Position numbers and translations under genes: made by a program. A model generated the notes under the pieces. It was not told the DNA's origin. It did not search any database and was given only the letters and a program-made list of their open reading frames with translations. From MGBC114844 sp910585855 (GTDB lineage: Bacteria; Bacillota; Clostridia; Lachnospirales; Lachnospiraceae), in the NCBI GenBank assembly GCA_965646165.1, contig CBFFYP010000009.1:16959-80958 (forward strand): a DNA stretch of 64,000 nt, in the 5' to 3' direction. Shown here piece by piece: positions 8,846-17,364 of this stretch (position 1 is its first letter; each line of letters begins with the position of its first letter).

Positions 8846-9438
8846 GGACGCAAGAGGCGGTTTGCTCCTGTCCTTTGCCTGCTCCGCTCCAAACGGTAAG
8901 AAAGTCTAGGCTTCTGATTTATGTTCATCCAACCAGACGAACCGGGGCGCAATTCGCCTCACTACAGGCGAAACATAATTGATGTAAGGAAGGATTTTAC
9001 CAGCCCAAAAACCATCTCTTCCCTATCCTCCGGGCTAAACACGCCCCTTTTTTTGCATACCCTGCATAGAAGCAGGATATGCAAAAAATTCTAGATAGTT
9101 CCACAGAAGCCCAAGACTTTCTAACCGTTCTCCGAAGTCGCTGGCAAAGGACAGGAGCAAACCGCCTCTCGCTGTTGTTGAATAGCAGTAGAAGTTATAT
9201 TTTATTATAGAACAAGTCTTCCGCAAAGTTTAGACACGATTCTTTTTTTGTTCCGGAGTCAGGAAACAGCTAGATTCGAAAACGATGGGCAGCCTGTAGT
9301 GACTTTGGAAAAAAGTTAGAAGTTCTTGGACTTCTGCTCGCTGTCTGGTTGGATGAAGGAAAAGGCAGAAGTCTTAGAACTTCTTGCTTTTTGGAAACCG
9401 GAACGGCAGGCTGCCCATCGTTTTCGAATCTGGCGTCC
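8846..9438. repeat. Composite hairpin element: F2 module (8846-9175, +), linker, internally deleted F1 module (9266-9438, -)
   Basis: The F2 outer arms are a perfect 26-bp inverted repeat beginning GAGGCGGTTTGCTCCTG. The inner stem pairs AAGAAAGTCT..GGCTTCTG with CAGAAGCC..AGACTTTCTAA. The core has GGGGCGCAATTCGCC, GGGCTAAACACGCCCC with a T7 tract, and a GCATACCCTGC/GCAGGATATGC hairpin. The F1 partner keeps its two outer stems (AACGATGGGCAGCCTG type) but has lost the whole core, leaving a simple 173-bp hairpin. The linker carries TTCTTTTTTTGTTCCGG next to F1, as in other composites. Confidence 0.85.
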
Positions 9439-9533
9439 TTATAAGAAAAAAATTTCAAAAGTTGTAAATTAGTGTAAAAGGATATAGAAAAGAATCAATT
9501 CGAGGATCTTGAGAAAAACTATCAATAGGATAC

Positions 9534-9587
9534 TTGACGAATGACGGAATATTAGATATTATAAACATAAGTTAGATTATACTAACT
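9534..9587 (+). promoter_or_regulatory. Promoter and palindromic operator of the DUF3793-DUF2325 operon
   Basis: TTGACG (9534-9539), 17 bp, TATTAT (9557-9562). Downstream of the -10 box, AGTTAG-ATTATA-CTAACT (9570-9587) is a perfect 6-bp inverted repeat placed to block initiation. The half-site TTAG/CTAA recalls DtxR/IdeR-type metal-dependent repressor sites, so metal control is plausible but inferred. Confidence 0.65.
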
Positions 9588-9600
9588 AGAAGGGAGTCTT

Positions 9601-10215
9601 ATGAGGGAAGAAGTATTTGAACTTGTAAAGGGATTGGATTTAAAAGATATTGAAACACAGCTTGCTATGCAGTGTGCCCCCGTAATTATGGGATTAAAGA
9701 TTTCTAATTTGCTTATTATTCCAAATGAAAATACAGATAAAGTGAGAAAGATTTTGGAGGGTTCGAATCTTTCAAGCCGGATTCTTTTTGTGCAGAAGGA
9801 AAAAACGATTCTTTTGGTGTATCGGGAAGATTGTTTGATAAAGTATCTTTCACAGAATAAAATAAAGGAATTGCTTTGGCAGCTTGGTTATAGAGAGTTT
9901 GAATTAGAGAAATTGCTTTCTGTTTTTAGTGGGCGTTATATCCGTTACTGCAGATATGGAGGAAATTTTCCTCATGAGATGGGAGTATTGTTAGGTTATC
10001 CGATTGAGGATGTGATAGGATTTATGGAAAATGAAGGGAAAAATTTTTTATATACGGGGTATTGGAAAGTTTATGCAAATATAGGAGAAAAAATACATTT
10101 GTTTCAGGAATTTGAATCGGCAAAAGAAACGTTGATTCAGTTGGTTGCTATGGGAGTTAGTATAATGGAAGTGATTCAAAAAGAGGGAAAAGAGAGGTAT
10201 CAAAAGAAGCAATGA
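9601..10215 (+). CDS. DUF3793 family protein
   Basis: This 204-aa soluble protein matches the pattern that I associate with DUF3793: a conserved N-terminal CAPVIMGLK segment (about residues 26-34), a central CR-x-GG region with FPHEMGVLLGYP (about 120-135), and GYWKVY (about 150). It starts after an AGAAGGGAG ribosome site and overlaps DUF2325 by ATGA. In gut Clostridia this family is often found next to iron- or flavodoxin-related genes. Its biochemical role is unknown. The conserved cysteines and the operator-like palindrome upstream would fit a metal-linked role. Confidence 0.8.
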   Translation: MREEVFELVKGLDLKDIETQLAMQCAPVIMGLKISNLLIIPNENTDKVRKILEGSNLSSRILFVQKEKTILLVYREDCLIKYLSQNKIKELLWQLGYREFELEKLLSVFSGRYIRYCRYGGNFPHEMGVLLGYPIEDVIGFMENEGKNFLYTGYWKVYANIGEKIHLFQEFESAKETLIQLVAMGVSIMEVIQKEGKERYQKKQ

Positions 10216-10496
10216 GTGTGGTAATTATTGGAGGGCATGACAGAATGGTCTGTCAGTATAAGAAAATTTGTAAGGCATATCGCTGTAAAGCAAAAGTATT
10301 TACACAAATGAGCAGTAATCTTCGGGAGCAGATAGGAAAGCCGGATTTGGTTGTTTTATTTACCAATACGGTTTCTCATAAGATGGTAAAATGTGCGGTA
10401 GCAGAAGCACAGAAAGCGAATATCAATATTGTGCGGTGTCATACAAGCAGTCAAACGGCATTGGGAGAGATTTTAGAAAAAACTTATTTAAAATAA
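10212..10496 (+). CDS. DUF2325 family protein
   Basis: The 94-aa protein begins MSVVIIGGHDRMVCQYKKIC and has the Rossmann-like pattern of DUF2325 (VVIIGGHDRM; DLVVLFTNTVSHKM; NINIVRCHTSS). It is translationally coupled to the DUF3793 gene. The function is not established; its Cys and His residues (HDRM..C, SHKMVKC, RCH) are suggestive of metal or redox chemistry, which is inference. A strong terminator follows, so the operon has two genes. Confidence 0.85.
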   Translation: MSVVIIGGHDRMVCQYKKICKAYRCKAKVFTQMSSNLREQIGKPDLVVLFTNTVSHKMVKCAVAEAQKANINIVRCHTSSQTALGEILEKTYLK

Positions 10497-10521
10497 GAAA
10501 TAAAAAATAAAAAGGGATAGA

Positions 10522-10565
10522 AAAACAGACAGGGTAAAAAGATTTGATACTCTGTCTGTTTTTTA
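10522..10565 (+). terminator. Intrinsic terminator after the DUF2325 gene
   Basis: AAACAGACAGGGT pairs with ACTCTGTCTGTTT and ends in a T-run. It lies between convergent genes and may also serve the - strand. Confidence 0.8.
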
Positions 10566-10598
10566 TGCATAATTATTTTTCTTTTTTGGTTTGTTCGA

Positions 10599-11198
10599 TC
10601 ATTTTTTGTCAAATTCAGGGTTATAGTAATAGAAATTTTTTGCATTAAGCTGCTGCTTTGTCATTTCCAGTGCTTCTCCAAATCTTTGGAAATGTACGAT
10701 TTCTCTGGCACGCAGAAATTTAAGCGGAGCGACAATATCAGGTTCTGTAATTACACGCAAAAGATTTTCATAAACGGTACGGGCTTTTTGCTCGGCTGCC
10801 AAATCTTCAAATAAATCGGTAATCGCATCTCCTTTGGACTGAAATTCAAGAGAAGTAAACGGAACTCCGGCTGCTGCCTGCGGAAATAAACCTTTGGTGT
10901 GATCGATATAATAGGCATCAAATCCGGCAGTTTTTGCTTCTTCTTCGGTGAGATTGCGTGTAAGCTGATAGACAATGGCACAGATAATTTCCATATGCCC
11001 TAATTCTTCTGTACCGATGTCAGTGAGCAGACCGCCTACTTTTTTTACCGGCATAGAGTAACGTTGTGACAGATAGCGCATAGAAGCAGAGAGTTCACCG
11101 TCTGGACCGCCATATTGGCTGATAATTAATTGAGCGGTTTTTGGACAGGTTGTTTTGATATTGACAGGAAACTGCAGACGTTTTTCATAGCACCACAT
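10599..11198 (-). CDS. cotJC: Spore coat protein CotJC, manganese-catalase-like
   Basis: The protein has 199 aa from ATG 11198, which overlaps the upstream stop codon as TAATG and follows a GGAGG site; a start at 11219 is less likely. It is a ferritin-like four-helix protein related to manganese catalases: TDIGTEELGHMEII (about residues 59-72) and RAREIVHFQRFGEAL (about 168-182) carry the expected Glu and His metal ligands. CotJC is a spore-coat component, so the organism probably sporulates. It is co-transcribed with the CotJA-CotJB fusion gene on the - strand. Confidence 0.9.
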   Translation of the reverse strand: MWCYEKRLQFPVNIKTTCPKTAQLIISQYGGPDGELSASMRYLSQRYSMPVKKVGGLLTDIGTEELGHMEIICAIVYQLTRNLTEEEAKTAGFDAYYIDHTKGLFPQAAAGVPFTSLEFQSKGDAITDLFEDLAAEQKARTVYENLLRVITEPDIVAPLKFLRAREIVHFQRFGEALEMTKQQLNAKNFYYYNPEFDKK

Positions 11199-11644
11199 TA
11201 GAGATTGCCTCCTTCCCATGGCATAGGTCCTTCTGACCAGTTATAGATTGAAGTATCATAGGGTTCGATTCCCATAGAAAACTGAGTAAGCGGTTCATAT
11301 TTATCCGAAAATTCGGTAAGCAGATCGACTCGTTTTTTGATTAGCTGATAAAAGAGTTTTGTACCATTTAGACAGTCTGGATGGGTATCTAGATAAAGCG
11401 TTAAATCATTGACAGCAAAGCTGATTGCATAGATTTGATCGAGCAGTGTTTCCTTTTCACTTTTTTTACAGGAAGATTTTGAAGGTTCTGTGGAAAGGGG
11501 TGCTTTAAAAAAAAGAAGATTGATGGATGGGAAAATTGTACCTTCATAGAGGGCTGTTTCCCATGGATAGGGTTCACACCATTGCTGGATGGGAACGGTT
11601 GCAATCGCTAAAGTTTCTTTGCAGGAACAGAATGAATTGTCCAT
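11198..11644 (-). CDS. CotJA-CotJB fusion spore coat protein
   Basis: This 148-aa protein combines two families that are usually separate. Residues about 15-45 match CotJA (VPIQQWCEPYPWETALYEGT, then IFPSINLLFF). Residues about 65-148 match CotJB (LLDQIYAISFAVNDLTLYLD, THPD, ending NWSEGPMPWE). Both parts lie in one frame with a Ser/Lys-rich joint at about 48-64. A good ribosome site (AAGGTGG) precedes the start. The cotJABC products form an inner-coat complex in Bacillus. A single-base error at the joint could mimic fusion, but the frame is uninterrupted. Confidence 0.8.
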   Translation of the reverse strand: MDNSFCSCKETLAIATVPIQQWCEPYPWETALYEGTIFPSINLLFFKAPLSTEPSKSSCKKSEKETLLDQIYAISFAVNDLTLYLDTHPDCLNGTKLFYQLIKKRVDLLTEFSDKYEPLTQFSMGIEPYDTSIYNWSEGPMPWEGGNL

Positions 11645-11855
11645 AGTTAGTTAAACCACCTTTCTGAAAAAGTAATTGATAGGGTTATTTTTTGCAGATT
11701 TTATTGTCTTATGTGGACAATATTTTCCTTGTATGAAAAGAGAGAGATTTTGTTATATTATTTTTTAACAGTTCTAAAGGTGCTGTAAAATAAAAAAGCT
11801 GTAGATTTAGACTGGTGTAAAGGGAATAAAAAAATAGTGGAAAAGAGGTTATGCT

Positions 11856-12287
11856 ATGGAAACAGATAGTTTAAATTTATTGAAAGAGTGTGATTCAGGA
11901 GTAAAGATGGGGATTTCTAGTTTGAATGAGGTAATAGAAAGTGTTTCTGATTTGGAATTGAAAGAGGTTTTACAAGAAAGCCGAAATACACATGAACTGT
12001 TAAAAAATCGGGTAGAAAAATATTTGGAAAAGTATCAGGAGGAGGGAAAAGAACCTCCGGTTATGGCAAAGGCAATGTCTTGGGCAAAGACAAATTTTAA
12101 ATTAGCAGTGGGGGAATCGGATGAAAAGGTAGCAGATTTGGTAACAGATGGATGCAATATGGGGATTAAATCAATTCATCGTTATCTGAATCAATATCCG
12201 GCAGCAAAACAGGAGATTCGAGGATTGGCACAGGATTTTGTAATAATAGAAGAAGAATTAGGAAGAAAATTAAGGAAGTATTTATAG
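11856..12287 (+). CDS. Ferritin-like four-helix protein, hypothetical
   Basis: The protein has 143 aa and is strongly helical, with four amphipathic stretches (about 4-28, 30-60, 68-98 and 102-143). Glu and His residues are spaced along the helices (ESRNTHELLKNRVEKYL; IEEELGRKLRKYL), resembling ferritin-like DUF2383-type proteins. No signal peptide or membrane segment is visible. It stands alone, divergent from the cotJ locus. The fold call is moderate and no function can be assigned. Confidence 0.6.
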   Translation: METDSLNLLKECDSGVKMGISSLNEVIESVSDLELKEVLQESRNTHELLKNRVEKYLEKYQEEGKEPPVMAKAMSWAKTNFKLAVGESDEKVADLVTDGCNMGIKSIHRYLNQYPAAKQEIRGLAQDFVIIEEELGRKLRKYL

Positions 12288-12327
12288 ACAGGGTATTTTA
12301 ATGAGGTGATCTAATTTTTTTATAGGG

Positions 12328-12486
12328 GGACGCTGAACTCGAAAGGAAGGTCTATTCCAGGTTCGCTTGCGCTTAGCATTTCCTATTTTCATAGCGGACA
12401 CATAAGGCACTAAAACACAGAAATACAGTGTCTAAGTGCCGACGGGAAATGATGACTCCTTATAGACCTTCCTTTCGAGTTCAGCT
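12328..12486 (+). repeat. Short hairpin element F3, copy b
   Basis: A perfect 24-bp outer stem begins GCTGAACTCGAAAGGAAGG and closes with its complement ending TTCAGC. The core has GCTTGCGCTTAGCATTTCC, TAGCGGACACA, AGGCACT..AGTGTCT, TAAGTGCCGACGGGAAATG. The GGACGC left end lies 41 bp after the stop codon of the upstream gene. Confidence 0.85.
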
Positions 12487-12699
12487 AGTTCGGCCAGTCG
12501 GAACATTGCGTTATAGTTTTTTATGGGGAAGTACATTAGCTGAAAAAAGGTAAATTTGATTGAAAATGGTGTACGGGTAGAAATAAAAGAATAAAGGCGG
12601 CTGCCCTTTTTTTCGGAGGGACAAGCAATACCCTCTAGACGAAAGAAAGGAGGGCTGCGAATGATGGACGGCTGATGCTGCAAAGGGGATTCTTTTACC

Positions 12700-13456
12700 G
12701 GACGCCAGATTCGAAAATGGTGAGCAGCCTGCTGTTCCGGTTTCCAAAAAGCAAGAAGTTCTAAGACTTCTGCCTTTTCCTTTCCTCCAACCAGACAGAC
12801 CGGGGCGCAATTCGCCCTCCTTTCATCCGAAACGAAACAGGTGTAAGGAAAGATATTACCAGCCATAAGATAACCGCTTTCCTATCCTCCGGGCTAAACA
12901 CGCCCCTTTTTTTTCACACCCTGCATAGAAGCAGGATGTGAAAAAAATCTTAGATTTTCGAGCAGAAGTCTAAGAACGTCTAGCTTTTTTCCAAAGTCAC
13001 TGCAGTCTGTCCACCATTTTCGAATCTGGCTGTTTCTTGACCCCGGAACAAAAAAAGAATCGTGATTAAACATTGCTGAAAACTTGTTCTGTAATAAAAT
13101 ATAACTTCTACGCTATTCCACCAACAGCGAGAGGCGGTTTGCTCCTGTCCTTTGCCTGCGACTTCGGAGAACGGTTAGAAAGTCTTGGGCTTCTGTGGAA
13201 CTATCTAGAATTTTTTGCATATCCTGCTTCTATGCAGGGTATGCAAAAAAAGGGGCGTGTTTAGCCCGGAGGATAGGGAAGAGGGTTGTTTTATGGCTGG
13301 TAAAATCCTTCCTTACACCAGTTTCGTTTTGGTTGTCATAAGGGCGAATTGCGCCCCGGTTCGTCCGGTTGGATGTATCGAAATCAGAAGCCGTAGACTT
13401 TCTTATCGTTTGGAGCGGAGCAGGCAAAGGACAGGAGCAAACCGCCTCTGGCGTCC
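12700..13456. repeat. Composite hairpin element: F1 module (12700-13032, +), linker, F2 module (13134-13456, -)
   Basis: It has the same plan as the composite at 1539. F1 carries CCAGATTCGAAAA arms; F2 carries GAGGCGGTTTGCTCCTGTCC arms that pair perfectly with the right end. The linker (13033-13133) includes TTCTTGACCCCGGAAC, ACTTGTTCTGTAATAAAATA and CTATTCCACCAACAGC and closely matches that of the composites at 8846 and 48049. The right end lies about 10 bp from the mobile-element remnant at 13467. Confidence 0.85.
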
Positions 13457-13466
13457 GGTGAAAGCG

Positions 13467-13643
13467 AAATAAAAGGATAATGCTGTATTTTGTCCGTATA
13501 GGAGTTTTTATACTTTAGGCAATAAGAATATTAAAAAGTTGCTTAAATATTGTCTTTGAATGTACGTTAGATGATGTAATTATTAAAAATCCTGCAAAAA
13601 ATTTACAAGTGCCACGGACAGAGAGTAAGAAGAGAACTGCTAT
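13467..13643 (+). pseudogene. Remnant of a second, related integrative element with an integrase fragment
   Basis: Bases 13467-13524 match 26407-26464 inside the intact element with few changes. Bases 13533-13643 match 27868-27981, part of the integrase gene (encoding SCLNIVFECxLDD and NPAKNLQVPRTESKKRTAI). The pieces appear in the same order as in the intact element and are followed by the att-like repeat. This looks like a sister element in tandem that has lost most of its length. Confidence 0.8.
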
Positions 13644-13721
13644 AACTGTGTTAAAAAAAGCAGTAATAACACAAGATAAAATAAGACAAACATACATTCG
13701 TAAAGAAAAAATACTTGACAA
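13644..13721 (+). repeat. Left direct repeat of the integrated element (attL-like)
   Basis: The sequence AACTGTGTTAAAAAAAGCAG to ATACTTGACAA (78 bp) is nearly identical to 28741-28817; the only difference seen is one extra A. It bounds the 15-kb element on the left. Confidence 0.75.
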
Positions 13722-13775
13722 AAGTTTTATAAAAGTGTAGTAAAGAAGCCATTTTTAGAGATTAGAAATATAGAT

Positions 13776-13799
13776 TTGTGACAATACTGTGACAAATTT
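13776..13799 (+). repeat. Left TGTGACAA double site, possible integrase arm-binding site
   Basis: TTGTGACAAT-AC-TGTGACAAATTT lies 54 bp inside the left direct repeat. A near-identical copy lies 50 bp inside the right one (28667-28690). The symmetric placement suggests arm-type recombinase sites. Confidence 0.55.
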
Positions 13800-13824
13800 A
13801 GAAGAAGATAGGATTTTAGAGCAG

Positions 13825-13868
13825 AAAAAGGCACTCAACACCTTAGTTGGTATCGGGTGCTTTTTTTG
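13825..13868. terminator. Bidirectional terminator at the end of the repressor gene
   Basis: AAAAGGCACTC pairs with GGGTGCTTTT across an inner AACACC..GGTATC region and has A and T runs on the two sides. It overlaps the last codons of the - strand repressor gene. Confidence 0.65.
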
Positions 13869-14529
13869 AATTTGGTGTTTTTTTTAAATTATTTTTTAAA
13901 TTTATAAGGTGTTTCTGTATATCCATAAGTAATAAATTATCAAAAATATTTGACTTGGCAGAGATACAAATACTATTTATTTCTGAACTGATAATCTTTT
14001 TTTTATATAATTTCCCATTATCAGGAAAATAATGAATATCTTCTGATAATCCAATACTACGAATGTATGTTGAAATTGCATGAATAATGTTATTTTCACC
14101 ATGTTCCATTTCTTCTAGTAACAAATTGATTGTATTTAAATCGATTTCGTTATATCCGATTACTTCACTTATTATTTTAATTTCACAAAGTTTATTTATT
14201 GCTGTTTCGGATAGTCCGGTTTGATCTTGTATGAATTGTATATCATGTTTTTTACATCCTATATTTCCTAAAAGATAGTCAACATCACATTCAAGAATTT
14301 TGCATAAGTTATCAACAATATCTAATTTGGGGCTGCCACTATAATTTCCATTTTCATAATGTTTAATAGTGCCTAAAATTCCACTTGAGTTTTCTGCATT
14401 TTCTTCTTTTCTGTTTTTTCGAGAGGATGGAAAACGCTTATTATATTCTTCTGCAAGGGCATATTGTGTATTGTATCCACATTCTTTTCTTCTAGCTGAT
14501 AATCTTTCTGAGAATAAAAATTTATTCAT
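13843..14529 (-). CDS. Cro/CI-type (XRE) repressor of the integrated element
   Basis: This 228-aa protein has an N-terminal helix-turn-helix domain (about residues 6-88: FSERLSARRKECGYNTQYAL, then IKHYENG, LDIVDNLCKILECDVDYLLG) and a C-terminal region without a recognisable peptidase motif. The HTH is interrupted by an unusual Lys/Asn-rich insertion (RFPSSRKNRKEENAENSSG). It is transcribed away from the small HTH gene at 14649, the usual lysogeny-switch layout. I infer that it represses the rightward replication operon. A terminator hairpin overlaps its last codons. Confidence 0.8.
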   Translation of the reverse strand: MNKFLFSERLSARRKECGYNTQYALAEEYNKRFPSSRKNRKEENAENSSGILGTIKHYENGNYSGSPKLDIVDNLCKILECDVDYLLGNIGCKKHDIQFIQDQTGLSETAINKLCEIKIISEVIGYNEIDLNTINLLLEEMEHGENNIIHAISTYIRSIGLSEDIHYFPDNGKLYKKKIISSEINSICISAKSNIFDNLLLMDIQKHLINLKNNLKKTPNSKKAPDTN

Positions 14530-14648
14530 TATATACCTCCTATAATTTAAAATAGATAAGAAAAAGATATATTTTTATTCGTTCATTAGTGATACTATAT
14601 TAACATAAAGCGACAAGATAATCAATAGCAATAGAAAGGAAAATAATT
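14530..14648. promoter_or_regulatory. Divergent regulatory region of the element
   Basis: This 119-bp AT-rich gap separates the repressor from the rightward genes and should hold both promoters and the repressor operators. AGAAAGGAAA before 14649 and GGAGG (on the - strand) before 14529 are the ribosome sites. I could not define individual operators with confidence. Confidence 0.5.
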
Positions 14649-14861
14649 ATGGAAGCGTTAAAAGTAAAAGAAATGATGAAAAGAGAAGTGCCACAAGTGA
14701 AAACTATTAAGATTGAGCCTGCTTGTATGCGGTACGGAGTGGGCAAGAATACAATGCGAAAGATTGCCGAAGATGCCGGGGCAGTTGTTCGGATTGGAAA
14801 AAGTTATCTTATCAATGTTTCTAAGGTTGACAAATATATGGATGCTTTATCAGGTGAGTAA
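14649..14861 (+). CDS. Small helix-turn-helix protein, excisionase-like
   Basis: This 70-aa basic protein has the winged-helix pattern of MerR-like excisionases: ACMRYGVGKNTMRKIAEDAG (about residues 26-45) followed by AVVRIGKSYLINVSKVDKYM. Such proteins direct excision by bending DNA at att sites, or act as early activators. It is the first gene rightward of the repressor. The distant integrase is at the opposite end of the element, as in many phage-like islands. Confidence 0.65.
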   Translation: MEALKVKEMMKREVPQVKTIKIEPACMRYGVGKNTMRKIAEDAGAVVRIGKSYLINVSKVDKYMDALSGE

Positions 14862-14904
14862 ATGGGTGAGGTTTTCAAGCTGAATGGTAGGGTAAGGAGT
14901 AATA

Positions 14905-17091
14905 ATGGAGCATAAAAAAATATTATCTTATTTTCAAGTGAAATCAAGTCATGGGAATAAGTCACAGTGTATTTGTCCCGCACATAACGATAAACAGGCT
15001 TCTTTGACTATTACAGAGGGAGGTGTTTCTGCTTTGCTTTATTGTCATGCAGGATGCAGGATTGAGAATATCTTACAGGCAGTAGGATTGAAAAAGTCTG
15101 ATTTATTTTATCAGGAGCGAAGATCTGATAGCAGTTGGAAAACTTATGTGGAAGAACGGGAAAAGAAAAAAATTGAGGCAGTTTATCATTATACTATGAT
15201 TACAAATAACCAATATGCTTTTACGAAATTGCGGTTGCAAGGAAAAAAGATCTTATATGGAATCTTAGAGAAGGAACGTTTCACTTATGGATTGCGAGGA
15301 AAAACACGCAAAGATTTGAAGGCAGTTTATGGGAACTTACAAACCATTAACCAGACCATTTCAGAGGGAAAACCGATTTTCATTCCAGAGGGTGAAAAAG
15401 ACGTGGATACTTTAGTTAAACAGGGTTATACAGCGTTTACCTATGGTGGTGTGAGTGATTGGTTGACAGAGATGGCACTACTCTGTAAAGGGGCGGTCGT
15501 GTATGTATTAGCGGATAATGATGATCCGGGGCAGCGTGTGGCACATTCTATTTGGAGTGATTTGCAAGGTATAGCAAAAAGTGTAAAGGTGATTGTTCCC
15601 ATGCCAGACATTCCAAAAGGGGATGTATTTGATTACTTTGCAGCAGGACACAGCAAGTCAGAGTTTGAAAGTCTTTTGCAGCAGGATAAAGCCGTTACAG
15701 AAAAAAGAGTAGGGGAAAACACGCCTGACTTGTCACAGTTTCATCTTGTGAACAATAAAGGCATCCCAACGGGCGTATTTGATGAAGCTATTTTTAAATA
15801 TATAAAAGGACAGCAGGATTTGTTTGTGTGTGGTGGTACAGTTTATATTTATGATGGAGGTTATTTTAAGGCTGATGTAAGTGGTGCAAGGCTGAAAACA
15901 ATAATTAGCAAGCTGATATATCCGAAGTTTATTAAAAGTACCACGCTGAAAAGGATATATGATCGTTTCCTTTGTGATATATCCCTTGAAGTGTCTTTTG
16001 AAGAATTGAACCATTATCCGGCACATTGGATATGTTTTGAAAATGGGATGTACGATTGCAAGGAAAAACGTCTGCTGCCACATAGCCCAAAATATAAAGC
16101 TATTAATCAGATACCACATGAGTACAAGCCGGGAGTAGTGCATGAGGGGAAAAAGATAGAGGAATTTTTAAAGTTTATTTGCCCGAACCCAGACAGCCGG
16201 GAAATGCTTTTGCAGTTTTCAGGATATGCACATACAAAGGATGTGGGACAACAGAAGTTTCTTGTATTACTTGGAGAAGGTGGTAGCGGAAAAAGCACAT
16301 TTATTAGATTGATGGAAGCATCCGTTGGAAGTCAGAATTTGTCAAATATCAGTCTGACAGACTTACAACAGAGATTTGCAAGTTTCGGGCTTATGGGTAA
16401 GCTACTGAATAGTTGTGCAGATTTGGAAATATCCGCACTAGAAGATACAGCAATCATTAAAAAGGTTTTAGGAGAAGATACCCTTAGAGCAGAGCAAAAG
16501 GGGCGTGATGCTATTTCTTTCAAGAATTATGCAAAGCTGATATTTTCCACCAATGAGTTACCTGTTGTAAAGGCTGAAAAAACAAATGGTTTCTATCGGC
16601 GGCTTTTGGTATTGCTTATGGACAGAGTGCCAGAGAAAAAGAACCCTAATCTGTTGAATGAACTATTGCAGGAAATTGACTATTTTCTATGGCTTTCGGT
16701 GCAGGCACTTGAAAGAATGTATGAGAATGAAATTATTGTAACTTCTGCTGAATCTGAAAAAGCCGTGACACAGTTACGCATAGACAGTGACACGGTGCAG
16801 GCGTTCCTTGTGGAAGCGTGTGTTTTGGACGAGGGCAGTAGGAGTGAACGGACGGAACTATACAGCCGTTATGAAAAGTATTGTGAAGATACAGACCGCC
16901 AGAGCCTTACAAAGAATAATTTTTACAAGAGTTTGAGGGTAAAGGGGTATAAGGATTTCAAGACTGGCGGTTATAGATATTTTAAGGGCATTTCTGATGA
17001 AAAAAACAGCCCCACGCCTGCCCCAAAAACTGCCCCGGACGGATTTATTGAAATCCCGGAGGGGTATCAAGAGGAACTACCTTTTGACTGA
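14905..17091 (+). CDS. Phage/plasmid-type primase-helicase
   Basis: The protein has 728 aa. Its N-terminus has a CHC2-like zinc motif (CPAHNDKQASLTI then YCHAGC, residues about 22-53). A TOPRIM region follows (PEGEKDVDTL at about 160-170, VLADNDDPGQR at about 205-215). The C-terminal half is a D5/P4-like SF3 helicase with Walker A LGEGGSGKST at about 456-465, a Walker B-like SCADLEIS and sensor FSTNELPVV. It primes and unwinds DNA for autonomous replication after excision. This is a central gene of P4-like satellites, PICIs and phage-plasmids. Candidate origin repeats follow it directly. Confidence 0.88.
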   Translation: MEHKKILSYFQVKSSHGNKSQCICPAHNDKQASLTITEGGVSALLYCHAGCRIENILQAVGLKKSDLFYQERRSDSSWKTYVEEREKKKIEAVYHYTMITNNQYAFTKLRLQGKKILYGILEKERFTYGLRGKTRKDLKAVYGNLQTINQTISEGKPIFIPEGEKDVDTLVKQGYTAFTYGGVSDWLTEMALLCKGAVVYVLADNDDPGQRVAHSIWSDLQGIAKSVKVIVPMPDIPKGDVFDYFAAGHSKSEFESLLQQDKAVTEKRVGENTPDLSQFHLVNNKGIPTGVFDEAIFKYIKGQQDLFVCGGTVYIYDGGYFKADVSGARLKTIISKLIYPKFIKSTTLKRIYDRFLCDISLEVSFEELNHYPAHWICFENGMYDCKEKRLLPHSPKYKAINQIPHEYKPGVVHEGKKIEEFLKFICPNPDSREMLLQFSGYAHTKDVGQQKFLVLLGEGGSGKSTFIRLMEASVGSQNLSNISLTDLQQRFASFGLMGKLLNSCADLEISALEDTAIIKKVLGEDTLRAEQKGRDAISFKNYAKLIFSTNELPVVKAEKTNGFYRRLLVLLMDRVPEKKNPNLLNELLQEIDYFLWLSVQALERMYENEIIVTSAESEKAVTQLRIDSDTVQAFLVEACVLDEGSRSERTELYSRYEKYCEDTDRQSLTKNNFYKSLRVKGYKDFKTGGYRYFKGISDEKNSPTPAPKTAPDGFIEIPEGYQEELPFD

Positions 17092-17095
17092 TAGG

Positions 17096-17340
17096 GCAGA
17101 TTTTGGAGCATTTAGGGCAGTTTTAGGGCAGGCAGTTTTTGGTATATCTGCCCTACTCAAACCCTTGTATTTACTGCATTTAGGGCAAAAGGGCAGTTTA
17201 TATAGATATATTTTAGAGATTTTATAAAAAGTATGCGGTATGGGGTATTTGTACATATAAAGGAAAACGGCGAAAAAAATTTGCCCTTTTGCCCTTTTTG
17301 GTTTTGGCAACGGATTTTAATAAAAATATTGATTGGCATT
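17096..17340 (+). repeat. Candidate replication origin with TTTAGGGCA repeats
   Basis: The 274-bp gap after the primase gene contains GCATTTAGGGCA twice (near 17109 and 17178), further GGGCAG units (near 17122, 17130 and 17190) and the complementary TGCCCTTTTGCCCTTTTT near 17281. It also holds a very AT-rich stretch (17200-17270). Repeats beside an initiator/primase gene suggest an iteron-type origin. There is no good ORF here. Confidence 0.5.
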
Positions 17341-17364
17341 TGAGTATGCCAGAGAGGAGATTTT

